A DNA stretch of 64,000 bases from Ailanthus altissimus (taxonomy: Eukaryota; Streptophyta; Magnoliopsida; Sapindales; Simaroubaceae): positions 69,501-133,500 of the forward strand of contig OX327703.1 in assembly GCA_946807835.1 (NCBI GenBank), written 5' to 3'. The position numbers and the translations under genes were made by a program. This document shows positions 50,401 to 61,120 of this stretch, piece by piece (the stretch's first letter is position 1; each line of letters starts with the position of its first letter). The notes under the pieces were generated by a model, which searched no databases, had not been told where the DNA came from, and saw only the letters and a program-made list of their open reading frames with translations.

Positions 50401-53400
50401 GATGATCATACTCGGCTATGTTGGGTATATCTAATGAATGATAACTCTGAAGTTGAAAATTTGTTCAATTTTTTTCTTTTTCAATATGGTTGAAAACCAA
50501 TTTCAAACAAAAATACAAATCTTTCGTTCGAATAATACAACTGAGTATTTCAACCAAGTCTTAGGTAAGTTTCTTAAAGAAAAAAGGATTCAACATCAAT
50601 CTACTTGTAGTGACACTCCCTAACAAAATGGCATTTCTGAATGAAAGAATAGACATTTACTTGAAGTTGCACGGGCCCTTATGTTTTCTATGCATGTTCC
50701 AAAATATCTATGGGAGATGCAATTTTAACATCTTATTTGATAAATAGAATGCCAATTAGGATTTTAAAATAAATTACATCTTTAGAGTGTTTCAATTTTT
50801 TTTTTTCTAAATGTCGACTTTTCTCTATTTTACCATTGAAAATATTTGAGTGCACTGTGTTTGTTCACTTACCTAGTAGACTTCAATCCAAACTTGATTT
50901 TAGGGCAGAAAAATGTGTGTTTATTGGTTATGCTCCAAATAAAAGGGGATATAAATGTTATAACCCTAAAACAAGAAAAATATTTGTTAGTATGGATGTC
51001 TTATTTATCGAAAGCCAGCCTTATTTTCGACAAAATTGTCTTCAAGTGGAGATATTAGAGAATAATAAAGCTCAGTTTTGGGAAAAAATAGTTCTTATGC
51101 CTAAATTTTTTTTTCCAGTGACAGATCTTGACAATTCCTCCTCTAATAGTCAAGAAATTGATAACCAAAATAAAGAAAAAAAAGGGGAAATACTAGTCTA
51201 CCATTGCCAAACTTAGGTGACTCACAAATAGAAGGAGAAATACTAATGCAGGATCACATTATTCCTACCTCAGAGCTTCGTGTTTACACTCGAAGAAATA
51301 CTCATCGACAAAATAAAGACGCGCCTACAACTCTAGCAAAAAACCAATCACTCTCTCCGAGCAATGGTCCTTCTATTACTCCAGGTATCTCTGATACTTT
51401 TCTATCAGATTCCATTCCTAGTATTTGTGATCTAGATATACCTATACATTTAGAAGGGGAGTCTGAACCTGTACAGAATATCCTATCTCCAAATATGTTT
51501 CTTACCATAATACTTTCTGAGTCACATAAAGGTTTTTCCTATAAAATCTCCAACTTGTTTATCCTAAGAACTATTCAGGCAGCTCTAGATAATCCAGATT
51601 GAAAATCAACAGTTTTGGAAGAGATGAATGCTTTAAAAAGGAATGGAACTTGGGAAATAGTTAACCTACCAAAGGAGAAAAAGACAGTAGGATGTAAATG
51701 GGTGTTTACAGTTAAGTGTAGAGTTGATGGAAGTATAGAAAGGTACAAGGCGCGTTTGGTAGCAAAAGGATTTACACGGACACACGGTATTGATTATCAG
51801 GAGACATTTGCTCCAGTCACAAAGATTAATTCAATCCGTTTCTTACTATCCTTAGCCTTTAATCTTGACTGGCCCTTACACCAACTAGATGTAAAAAAAA
51901 AAAAAATTTAAATAGAGATTTGGAGGAGGAAGTTTTTATGAACCTACCACCGGGGTTTGAAGAACATTTGGGTGTAGAAAAAGTATGCAGATTAAGAAAA
52001 TCCTTGTATGGCCTCAAACAATCTCCCAGGGCATAGTTTGAACGAGTTGGGAAAACTGTGAAAGGCCATGGATATACTCAAAGTCAAGTTGATCATATTT
52101 TGTTCTATAAGCACTCGGAAGAAGGAAAGATTGCTATTTTAATTGTATTGATGATATAATATTGATAGGTGATGATCATGTTGAGCTCAACAGATTCAAA
52201 AATGTTCTTGCTAATGACTTTGAGATTAAGGTCTTAAGAGCATTAAAGTACTTCCTCGGTATGGAGTTTGCCAGGTCAAAAAGGGACATTTTCGTATCTC
52301 AACGAAAATACGTACTTGATCTCCTTGGAGAGACAGGTCTACTTGGTTGCAAGGCAGCAGACACTAATTGAACTTAATTTGAAACTCCAACCTGCCAAAC
52401 CTGAAGATGTAAAAAACAGGGAACAATTTCAGCGACTTGTTGGTAGGATGATTTATCTGTCACATATCCGTTCAGATATCGCATTTGCACTAAGCATGGT
52501 AAGTCAATTTATGCACTCACCAGGTCTAGAACACTTCGAGGCAGCGTATAGAATCCTAAGGTACTTAAAGGGATCACTAGGGAAGGGTCTGTTGTTTGAA
52601 AAGCATGGCCATCTACAAATTGAAGTTTATACAGATGCAGATTGGGCTGGGAGTACAATAGATAGAAGGTCAACCTCTGGCTATTGTACGTTTGTTGGAG
52701 GAAACCTTGTTACCTGGTGTAGTAAAAAATAGAACGTGGTGGCAAGAAGCAGTGCAGAAGCTGAATTTATATCAGTTGCCCATGGATTTTGTGAGGTATT
52801 GTGGATTAAAAGAATCTTAGATGAATTGAAGGTCTCAAGTCCATCTCCGATAAAAGCATTCTATGATAACAAAGCAGCAATCTCAATAGCACACAATCCT
52901 GTACTTCATGATAGAACCAAGCACATTGAGGTAGACAAGCATTTCATCAAAGAAAAAATAGAAAGTGGGCAAGTTGACTATGGAAGATATCTTCAAATTA
53001 GTTTGAGGGGGAGTGTTGGAAAAAGGAATATTCGGTTGAGATTCTTTCTTATATAAGTAGAATTTCTTGTATAGATAGTATATCTTGTATATTATAAGAT
53101 ATCCTGCATATAAGCTATATTCCTTATAGGTAATATAGACATATTCCTTATATAGGTAACATAGACATATTCCTTATATAGGTCATATTTTCTATGTAAA
53201 GTAGATTTGTAGCCTATATAAAGGTTTCTTCTTGTAATATATTTTCAAAGAGTGAAATATACAATTGCTCTATATTCATCAATTGTGGTATCTGCGCTCC
53301 AAATCATAATGTATTCAGTTGCAATTGTTTCTCCAACAGAAGCCCTTCATTTTGCTTATACATAGTTTTATTATGATCTTTGCAGTGGACCTTTGGTTGT

Positions 53401-54773
53401 TGTTTCTTTTCTCTATTGAACATGTAGAGTCGTTTACAAATTATTATATACTTCCATTGGCATTAACACTGTTATGAATCATTTCGCTAGGGCATACTTA
53501 TTTTATACCTTGTCATTCGTAGCAAAAACGATAAGTAGATTATATTTTCCACCTATTCTGGAACTTAAGATACCTTTGTAATGGATTATAGCTTTTCTAC
53601 GTTGTTGTTTCTATACTTGTTTCATTTTGCGCCAGATTTGTTCACAAAGTTCTTTAAGTTTACTATTAGCATATGAAGCACATAATGATAAAAGAACATA
53701 CAAGTTTACTCGATGCCAAAGGATTTGTTAATGCTTCAAATGATAGACATTTCATCAGATTGTATTTCAGTTCTTTCTTCTGGAGTTCTACTAAGCGGTA
53801 TGGTCAATCGTAGTTTTTTTAGGAGTTCTACACATCATATTGCTGTAAGTTTTTTATCATTCAAAGAAGAAGAGTCTATGCATTGATCAATGCATATGGC
53901 TTTTAAATAGTGTTTTTATTTGGTGGAGTTGAGTCCAGATGTGTTTCCTACCAGCCACTGTTTTGAGTTCCTTTGACTTGTGAAATAGAGCTTCAGATTC
54001 AACCTGATTACTTGAATTAGGACACATGACAATTGTTCTAGATGATTCTTTTGGATGGTTGACCAAAAGTCCCAACTTCTTTATCCCCCTTCTCTCCCCT
54101 CTTGGTTCTTAGTAGTAATGGGCATTTGATGCTTGGTTTTTCTCTTCTGGCTAGTTACTTATTATAGTGTTAATCTACTTGGAGTTGATTGTGCTAATGG
54201 CAATCCTAATTAAAGTTTCCAATAATGTTTGGTTCTCAGGTAGTTAATATTGGAAGGGATAATCTAGAGGCTGATAATTCATCTTACCACAGCGAGTAAG
54301 TGCTTTTCTTCAATTCGAGCCTATGTGTATTTTTAAATTTAAATTCTCTTCTTACTTCTAATGTGTGAATAATTGCTCCAGCGTTGTGAGGCATATTCAT
54401 CTGGACTCGATTGATCCATCTTTGGCAATAGGATTCTATTGTAGAGACAAAGGTTTGTTGTTCCCTCTTGGCTGAAACTTATGGTCTTGCGGTATCTTAT
54501 AATTAGAACAAAGCTCTTGTTGACTATGGCATTGTTTCTTCCCCATTTTGACTGGCAGATGATTTTGATGATTTTTGTGGCCGAGCATCCAAGCTAGCGG
54601 ATGAGTCAAATGGGGCTCCATTATTAACAGTGACTCAAACCCATAAAAAACCGGTCAATCATAGTGGTGTGTTGGGTGAAACTGGTAGGTTTCAAGAGGA
54701 TGATTCCTTAGGCATGGCTTCCATGAATGGCGCTGAGGGCAATGCACATGAGGATGATTGGCAACTCCTTTAG
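44479..54773 (+). CDS. ATG4: Autophagy cysteine protease ATG4, 486 aa, 8 coding exons
   Basis: Cleaves the C terminus of ATG8 to expose glycine for lipid conjugation and later removes ATG8 from membranes; cytosolic, peptidase family C54. Exons: 44479-44941, 45031-45116, 45250-45300, 45470-45849, 46980-47118, 54240-54295, 54382-54452, 54559-54773; all are GT-AG and in frame. The catalytic Cys is C172 in [16 protein letters not shown]. The Asp/His pair is D367/H369 in [11 protein letters not shown]. Downstream, [12 protein letters not shown] and DDFDDFC are the usual family blocks. The C terminus EDDWQLL is an acidic-flanked W-x-x-L motif that fits an ATG8-interacting motif. Intron 5 is about 7.1 kb because of a copia element and a SINE, yet splice sites and frame are intact. 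Two upstream ORFs precede the start. Confidence 0.95.
47397..47642 (+). mobile_element. tRNA-derived SINE with target duplication in ATG4 intron 5
   Basis: The body is about 47410-47629. Near its start are polymerase III box-like sequences: box A within GGTTGATTCAGTGGTAAAG and box B GGGGTCCAAACCC. It ends in an A-rich tail (about 47598-47624). The flanks AAGGGCATTTTAA (47397-47409) and GAGGGCATCTTAA (47630-47642) match at 11 of 13 positions, as expected for an aged target duplication. Confidence 0.82.
48410..48635 (+). repeat. 5' LTR of the ATG4-intron copia element (alignable part)
   Basis: From AAGTAGAATTTCTTGTATAG onward it matches 53055-53281 closely, including short internal repeats of CCTTATATAGGT and ATATAGACAT and a TATATAAAGG promoter-like word (about 48570). 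Possible outer bases 48369-48409 do not match the other LTR. Confidence 0.85.
48716..49560 (+). pseudogene. Copia gag (broken)
   Basis: Starts around 48716 with [20 protein letters not shown] (copia gag N-terminal region). An in-frame TAG at 49016-49018 stands where the family usually has a tryptophan, and a TGA follows near 49098. The zinc knuckle CX2CX4HX4C ([14 protein letters not shown]) is at about 49486-49530. Confidence 0.85.
49561..50022 (+). pseudogene. Copia protease
   Basis: The aspartic protease active-site block [14 protein letters not shown] lies at about 49740-49790, followed by the conserved [19 protein letters not shown]. The active-site DSG is preserved, although the polyprotein is broken up- and downstream. 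Confidence 0.85.
50023..51200 (+). pseudogene. Copia integrase, degenerate
   Basis: Pieces in shifting frames: [12 protein letters not shown] (zinc-finger region, about 50170), [14 protein letters not shown] (first catalytic Asp, about 50400), [12 protein letters not shown] (second Asp replaced by Asn, about 50520), QQNGISE (about 50620, with an adjacent stop) and the C-terminal [16 protein letters not shown] (about 50920). Not functional. Confidence 0.8.
51201..53056 (+). pseudogene. Copia reverse transcriptase and RNase H, broken
   Basis: RT begins with [20 protein letters not shown] and [20 protein letters not shown], ended by an A-run frameshift near 51895. The catalytic region can be read around 52140-52170 ([11 protein letters not shown]). 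RNase H holds [19 protein letters not shown], then an in-frame TAG at about 52730 where the family has glutamine, then ARSSAEAEF and the C-terminal [14 protein letters not shown]. Confidence 0.85.
53014..53281 (+). repeat. 3' LTR of the ATG4-intron copia element
   Basis: It begins TGTTGGAAAAAGG directly after the purine tract and ends TTCATCA. It contains three copies of CCTTATAGG/CCTTATATAGG with intervening ATAGACATA, one more than the left LTR. Unusually it is followed by AATTGTGGTATCTGCGC, which resembles the LTR-primer-site junction rather than plain genomic DNA. Confidence 0.85.
53282..54239 (+). other. Remaining 3' part of ATG4 intron 5
   Basis: Ordinary T-rich intron sequence ending in GGTTCTCAG before exon 6. 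No other gene seen; minus-strand frames here are not supported. Confidence 0.6.
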
Positions 54774-56347
54774 TCAGAAACTTGTACACGTTTCTTACAT
54801 CTTGACTTGTATCCATGGACCATGGCATTCCCAGGTGGAGAATGCCTCTCATTAGCACAAACCACGATTACAGATTCAGTTGGTTCCTGTTTCTGTTCAT
54901 TTATCCTGGAATTTGTTCAATTCAACATGTGTAGAAATTTACATTAGAAATGATTCTTTGGTTACATTTGTTTTCAAAGATGTTCATACTACTGACCAAA
55001 TATGTTATGTATGTTGTAAGATGAAATACAAATATTCTCATTAGATTTGATATTTTACCATCTGATTGGTGGTGAATCATTCATTCATCCATCTTTTTTT
55101 TTCCTTTTCTCATTAATATGGTTTTCTTGGTATGAGAGTGATGTGGTGCGCGACATTGTTTACGTTATGGTGACTATCATTGTTATGTGGCACTTTCATT
55201 TCAACACCATTTAAAAAGTACTATAGAAAGTGTTACACGTCCCGCGTTCAGTTACTAATGATATGGTGACTGACGTTGTTCACCAGTTCTTAATAAATGA
55301 TAAGACAAAACAAAATATCATTGCATGAACCAATAGTAGGGCAGCACCCACTGAAACTGATGAGGAGTGAGCTTGGCCTTGCTGAAGCAGTCAATTTGCT
55401 GAATTTTGAGATTTCTTGTACATTTATTTCTGCAGATGAAGTCTTCTCGCTTATCCGAAAGTCTCATATGACTTTTTCTCATGATAGATTAGACAAAATA
55501 GTAAATGAATGAGTAAATTATTAACCTCTAAAACATCATCAGATTCGACTAATGCATTTTTTACATAAGAGACTTTCGGATAAGAGGGAAGACTTCATCT
55601 GCAGAAATAAATGTACAAGAAATCTCATATGACTTTTCTCATGATAGATTAGACTAAATAGTAAATGAATGAGTGAATTATTAACCTCTAAAACATCATT
55701 AGATTCGACTAATGCATTTTTTACATAAGAGACTTGTAGTCACCTCATTTTTGTGAGGGATTTGGTTTCTATTTTAATATAAAAGTGAGAATTTTCAGTC
55801 CAATATGACTATCTTGTTAGTTGCAGGTTTAGAGCGAAAGTGACAAGAACAAACTATGCAAAACAATCCTCTAATCCATCATATGAATGGCATTAGTGCC
55901 TGCATGTGAAACGCATGACAAAATTCTAAGTGTATCAACTTAAACTTCTTCAAAGATACCAAGAACATACTTTATAGAAAGTTAGATGAACTTGGGTACT
56001 AAGCATTTTCTTCTCATGAAAGCAAATGAGTGAGAAACAAGCCATACAAATTCATTAAAAGAATGTGTGGTTTAGATAATGTCAATGATCTGTGGTTAAT
56101 AATTGATCAGATCAATACCAAAAAGGCCACTAACTGATGATTGAACTCAATCTAATAGTAGTACTTCAGTACTCACAAAGCACAAAGCTTTTAGGCATAT
56201 TGCAGTCCACAGCTCAATTGAAAACACCCTGATATTATATGAAGTAAAATCATATACAAAGCATGATTAAGTACTAACCCTGGCTTTATATTAACATAAT
56301 TCTCACTTTAATATAAACAAAATTGGAAAAAGATCATTAGTTTTTTG
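54774..56347. other. Convergent intergenic region between ATG4 and F-box/kelch gene
   Basis: Contains the presumed 3' ends of both genes and the palindrome-plus-direct-repeat structure at 55408-55728. No gene seen. Confidence 0.55.
55408..55728. repeat. 58-bp inverted repeat interleaved with a 103-bp direct repeat
   Basis: Arm 1 (55408-55465) starts GAGATTTCTTGTACATTTAT. Arm 2 (55569-55626) is its reverse complement with two or three mismatches. The segment after each arm (55466-55568 and 55627-55728) is the same sequence in direct orientation, starting ATATGACTTTTTCTCATGAT and ending GCATTTTTTACATAA. The layout is arm, core, inverted arm, core. Confidence 0.9.
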
Positions 56348-57832
56348 TCATATAAGAAGGTAAGAAGCAGAGTATGGGAATCCAGAAAACCCAACTGGTG
56401 TATGGACATGATCCCATTTGATGTTACCATTACTACAATCTCTTTCCATGATGAATGCTCCTTCTCCTTCACAGTCATTGCATATTAATGATGATGATGA
56501 TGATGACCTGCCACCATTACCAGTCATCATAAACACCCTTTGCTGCTGCTGTTGAGAATGATGATTATACTTGTCGTAATCGTGGCCACCAAGTCCAAAT
56601 GTTGTGACACTAACACAAGAAGATGTCCTAGACATACCATTTGGAAGTTGAACAATTGAACTTACAATTTCTCCCTTCACTCCTCCATTCTGCTGCTGCG
56701 ATTGTACCAATTGCCGTTGCACTTTGCCCAAAAACCACAACCATTGACGCTGCCGCTGCTGTCCAGTAGTATTGGCACTGGAAGTGATTGTGGCTGTGCT
56801 ACCTCTGGGACTAATGCTAGGAAATGGCCAAAGATCATAAATTTTGGACCAACACTCAGTTTCAGGATCATAACACTCAGCATCAGACTTGAATCTCCCT
56901 TGGCTTTCAGTGCCATATCCACTCACAACCCAGAATCTGTCATCACCTTCCCAACTCATTCCCATACACTCATCCCTCTCCTCTTCCATCTCCGGCAAAA
57001 TCTTCCACTCGTCAGCTTCAACATCATACACTTCAGCCGACTTCAGAGCATTCTTTTGATTATCATGTCCCCCTGCAACATACACCCTGGAACTGGAACT
57101 TCCTACCACTGCACATGCAAAGAAAGAGCGTGCCACTGACATGGGGCTAGCGCGTTTCCATCCAGACCCTTTGATCATGTCGAGAACGTACACGTCCGGG
57201 ACGGGTTCAAGCGTTTCCGGGTCCCAGCCACCTAAAAGGAGCAATTTCCCGGAGCTTGGCACTGCCACACATTGACAGAACATTGGGATTTTGCCAAAGC
57301 TTGGCCTTATCCTTTGCCAGGTTTGATTGCTGGCGTTGAAGACCGTCAATCCATATTGAGGCGGGCTGTTGATCTGCTGGTGGTGGTTTTGGTTCTGGCC
57401 ATGGAGCTGCTGCTGCCGCTGCTCATCTTCCTCTTCTACTTCTTTCTTGTTGCTACTGCTGCTGTTGTTGATTTTTGCAGAGTCATAAAGCAATCCAGTT
57501 GATGAATCTGAATCTCTTGCTGGTGGGAGGGGCTGGACTTGGCAAATAAGATGCTCAGCCTTGCCAGATTTGACTCTTTCTTGATAAAAACTGGCACTGG
57601 AAATCAAGTTTTGCCATCTTTGGCAAACTGATTTCATGTCACTGTGGAATTTGTACGGAACCCTTATCAAACACTCCAAGGCTATCTCATCAGGCAGCCC
57701 TGGAATCAAGTTCTGCGCTCCCTTCAACAACTGCTGCTGATAATTCATTTCTGCTTCTTCCACCATTCTTGCTTCTGTTGTATATGCATGTACAGAATTT
57801 GAAAAGTGTTTCAAGTGCTCTATATATAACAA
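56348..57832 (-). CDS. F-box/kelch-repeat protein, KMD/SKIP20-like, intronless
   Basis: The open frame has 494 codons, but the start may be internal. Candidate starts are 57832, 57766 (MVEEAEMN) and 57748 (MNYQQQ); related proteins begin only a few residues before the F-box, so 57766 is favoured. The F-box (about residues 42-80 of the long form) reads LIPGLPDEIALECLIRVPY and links to SKP1 in an SCF ubiquitin ligase. Kelch repeats follow: LLLLGGWDPETLEPVPDVYV, RVYVAGGHDNQKNALKSAEV and RFWVVSGYGTESQGRFKSD, which would bind substrate. The pattern matches plant KFB proteins that target type-B response regulators or phenylpropanoid enzymes; which substrate applies here is unknown. Low-complexity Ser, Gln and Asn tracts (about 118-160 and 365-440) make it longer than most relatives. 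No intron is needed. Confidence 0.92.
   Translation of the reverse strand: MLYIEHLKHFSNSVHAYTTEARMVEEAEMNYQQQLLKGAQNLIPGLPDEIALECLIRVPYKFHSDMKSVCQRWQNLISSASFYQERVKSGKAEHLICQVQPLPPARDSDSSTGLLYDSAKINNSSSSNKKEVEEEDEQRQQQLHGQNQNHHQQINSPPQYGLTVFNASNQTWQRIRPSFGKIPMFCQCVAVPSSGKLLLLGGWDPETLEPVPDVYVLDMIKGSGWKRASPMSVARSFFACAVVGSSSSRVYVAGGHDNQKNALKSAEVYDVEADEWKILPEMEEERDECMGMSWEGDDRFWVVSGYGTESQGRFKSDAECYDPETECWSKIYDLWPFPSISPRGSTATITSSANTTGQQRQRQWLWFLGKVQRQLVQSQQQNGGVKGEIVSSIVQLPNGMSRTSSCVSVTTFGLGGHDYDKYNHHSQQQQQRVFMMTGNGGRSSSSSSLICNDCEGEGAFIMERDCSNGNIKWDHVHTPVGFSGFPYSASYLLI
57821..57828 (-). promoter_or_regulatory. Alternative TATA-like box of the F-box/kelch gene
   Basis: TATATATA on the minus strand. 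If used, transcription would begin near 57795, downstream of the first ATG of the long frame, and translation would start at 57766. Confidence 0.4.
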
Positions 57833-57910
57833 GAAGTTGAAGAAAGAATTTGGGATTGATTGGTTAATTTTCAGTGATGAACATGGTTAAGAATGTGAGA
57901 CTTGTGGGGG

Positions 57911-57918
57911 TATTTATA
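57911..57918 (-). promoter_or_regulatory. TATA box of the F-box/kelch gene
   Basis: TATAAATA on the minus strand, in the context CTTATAAATACC. It predicts a transcript start about 30 bases downstream, near 57885, leaving a leader of 50-120 bases depending on the start codon. Confidence 0.55.
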
Positions 57919-59531
57919 AGTAGAAATTAAGTGTTAACTTAATAGAGACAATTAGTTCATCGACCAAATGGCAAGTGAAACTTGACCTTTGGTTGGAGAT
58001 GGGAAAAGTAGTAACGAACGAGTGTTTGTGTACAGTCCGCTTTTAATTTTTTTTTTTTTTTCTCTTTGTTGGGTTCTGTGTGTTGGTAGGAATTATGAGT
58101 TGGATCTTTGTTTGTATCTCTATTGGAAAAAAAAAATCTATTTATTTTATGAAATAAAAAAAAATCATTTGCAGGCAACATATTATTTTATATATATATA
58201 ATTTAATTAATCGAAGCATTGTATAAATAAAATTTAATTAATTGAAACATGCATGAGGGCGAAGAATATTAATGCAAACATGCACGAGGGCGAAGTGTTA
58301 TTTTCTTGCCAGCTTTTCACAGGATGGGCATGGAAGCATATTCCCCACGCTTTACACAACATGTTGCAGAAAAACAAAACACATTATTTATATGTATGAA
58401 TTTGACTTGTTCATTGATCGTAAATGTGTTGGTATTTAATGAGAGGTTTCTCGTTAATATCTAAACCTTTGAATTGCATTGAAGTAATCATGGTCATTGA
58501 TATTATTTAATAAAGTTGACTCTATATAACATTGATGTTCAAGTTTCAATGCTTGATTCATCACTTTTAAGATCTTAAACCTTTCCTCGACTCTTTAAAG
58601 TATTTATTAATTTCTTTGATATGAAGACATGCAGCTTTTAGTAATAACGAATAAGTTTTGCTTAATTACTAGATTAAATGGCCTAAATTTGATTAATTTA
58701 ATTATATAAGCTTATATATATTTATATTATATTCAATTGGTAATTAAAGAGTTATTCTTTTTCTTAAAGTTCACATTGTTTTGTGAAAACGTATAATACT
58801 TGCGAACATTTTAAAAAGAGAAAACAAAATTGTCAATTACTTCATATAATGTTTTGTATTTTTATTAGTTATTTTCTGCCTTTTGGTGAGTATCAATACT
58901 ATTTTTTTTTCTGTAATAGTACTTAATTACCCTTTTTTATTAAAAAACTTTAAGAAAAAAAATAATAACGCAACATTACATGAGTATAATGGCAAATTTC
59001 CTTACAAAAAAGGCATGCAAAGTATTACTTTACTAGTTTCAAAATCTTAAAAAGTATTTTTTTAAAGGTGGCAATTCGTGTAAATAAATTGTATTCATAT
59101 CGTGTTAATCTAATGCATTAATAAAATTTTATGGTATTTGTTACGATTCGTTTATTAGACAAATCAGACACTTAAATATAGATTCGATTCGTTTAATAAA
59201 TGAATTATATGACATTACTTGATTAGATACGTTTAAATAAATAAATTTAATTTAATTTTTTTTATACAATTATATACGATTTAATTCGTTTACAATTATA
59301 TTCGTTAAAATATATAGTAATACCTAATTCAATTTGTTTACACGAAATATTCGATTCGTTTAAAATACGTTTAAGTTAAGATTAATAAAATTTAAAATTA
59401 CATTAAAAAAATACAGTATTTAATGCATTTAATAATAAAATTATTCTAACATAATTAAAAAAATAAAATTTATCCAACTTAATTAAAGGAGAAGAGTCAT
59501 TAGAGTTTAGATATATTAAGATTTTAATTTT
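57919..59531. other. Upstream flank of the F-box/kelch gene and AT-rich spacer
   Basis: Promoter region, then AT-rich DNA. From about 59068 (GGTGGCAATTCGTGT) the sequence contains repeated TTCGTTTA words and resembles a dispersed plant repeat into which the copia element at 59537 inserted. No gene seen. Confidence 0.45.
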
Positions 59532-59536
59532 CAATT

Positions 59537-60371
59537 TGTTAAAAAATTGGTGATTCAACAATTTTGGTTGGACAAGAATTGAGATGAATATCAAAGTGGA
59601 GAGTCACAAAAAGTCTAGAACATGTGAAACACGTATGAAGAAGTCTAGAACTTGTGAGACATGAAGGAGAAAGCGAAACGGGATTCGACGACAGGGAAGA
59701 AAGCGAAGAAAACGCATATAAAAGCACCAGGGTTGAGCGCTGCGGCGCCCAGCACAACAATCCAGCGCCACGGTGATGGGCGCAATAATAGCCAAGACTG
59801 CGGCATCCAGAGATGAGCGCCGCAGCTTCAGAAAGTTGGTTTTGATCCGAATTTTGAGTTTTGGGAAGTTTAGGACTTCCAAAACAAGTGGACTCATACT
59901 CTAATAAAGAATATAGTTAGTAGGCATGAAATAAACACTATATAAACACTTGTAAACCCTTTAGTTGAGATTAAATATTAAGAGAAACTCTAAGAGAGGG
60001 GAAGAACTGGGTAGACACTAAGTGCTTGTGTGCGCTAGGGTAGAACGGTAGTTTGGGTGTTCATTACTCGTGGTAGAGTAAGGGTACACTAAACATTGGG
60101 TCCTTTTGAGGGTTCTTCATTGGATTTTCCTTATAAAATCTCTAAGGAGTTAATAAGAGAGGCTAGGATCTTTGGATCCACCGTGGACGTATCCAATTGA
60201 CCGAACCACGTAAGATTATGTTGTGACTTTTATATTCTGCTTTGAATTCTTGAATTTTGCTTGATTAACAGGTTATTCTGCTGTGCAAGAAGGTTAGGGT
60301 TCTAGGTTGAACTTAAAGTTCTTCGCTTCAACCTAATCTCAAGAGAGAGAAAGGTGTTCCATCACTTAACA
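59537..60371 (+). repeat. 5' LTR of the deleted copia element
   Basis: Starts TGTTAAAAAATTGG and ends CACTTAACA. It aligns with 61834-62614 over its length, but is about 55 bases longer, with scattered substitutions and small indels. Confidence 0.9.
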
Positions 60372-60374
60372 AAC

Positions 60375-60386
60375 TGGTATCAGAGC
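60375..60386 (+). promoter_or_regulatory. tRNA-iMet primer binding site
   Basis: TGGTATCAGAGC, a perfect match to the standard initiator-Met primer site, three bases inside the 5' LTR. Confidence 0.92.
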
Positions 60387-60423
60387 TAAAGGTTCAATAA
60401 TACACACTTGGGGTATTTGAACC

Positions 60424-61120
60424 ATGACTGCAATCAAGTAAGAAATAAAAAAGTTCAATGGGATGAATGACTTCAATCTTTGGAAGAAGAAGGTTAGGGC
60501 TCTACTAGTGAAGGAAGGGTTAGACTCAGCCTTGGAGAAAGCCAGCTCCTCAACTAGCGATGGGACGACAACATTAAAGTCCAGGCAGAAAGATTAGGAC
60601 ACGATTCAGAAAAAGGCTTACAACACTATAATCTTGACGTTAAGCGACGAAGTATTAAGGGAAGTTGATGATGAGAAAACCGCTTTGGGGCTATAGAAGA
60701 GACTCGAGGCATTATATATAAAGAAGTCTCTTGCAAATAGACTTCTTGTAAAAAAGAAATTGCATTAGCTAACAATGCACGATGGATCTTCATTAAGAGC
60801 TCACATTGACAAGTTCAACAAGATCATCATAAATCTTGAGAAACTATGCATCAAAACTGAGGATGAAGACAAAGCCATTATCCTGTTAAGTTCGTTGTCG
60901 AAGAGCTATGAGAGCTTTGTGATACGTTACTGTATGGTAAGGAGTCTTTAACGATAAATGACGTCAAGACATCATTGAACTCAAAAGAATTGACAAAGAG
61001 ATCTGAGTCCAAGAGTAGAGCAACATTACTTGCACAAGGAAGGAAGAGTAACCAATCGAGGAGGAGATCCAAGAAGTGTTTCCTTTGTAATAAAGAATTG
61101 CACTTTGTGAATGAATGTCC
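60424..61120 (+). pseudogene. Copia gag (broken), with zinc knuckle
   Basis: The frame starts at 60424 (MTAIK) and meets a stop after five codons. It continues with KFNGMNDFNLWKKKVRALLV, the UBN2-type gag opening, and with further stops. After a frameshift at about 60930-60975 the frame gives a zinc knuckle CX2CX4HX4C (CFLCNKELHFVNEC) near 61080-61120. Confidence 0.85.

Larger units (their letters stand above)
48369..53281 (+). mobile_element. Ty1/copia retrotransposon inside ATG4 intron 5, same orientation
   Basis: The left LTR is about 48369-48635 and the right LTR 53014-53281. The primer site TGGTATAGAGCC (48639-48650, tRNA-iMet type with one base missing) follows the left LTR. The purine tract GAGGGGGAG lies directly before the right LTR. 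Between them are gag, protease, integrase, reverse transcriptase and RNase H in copia order, all broken by stops. The first 41 bases of the two LTRs do not align and no target duplication was found, so the ends have been rearranged. Confidence 0.9.
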
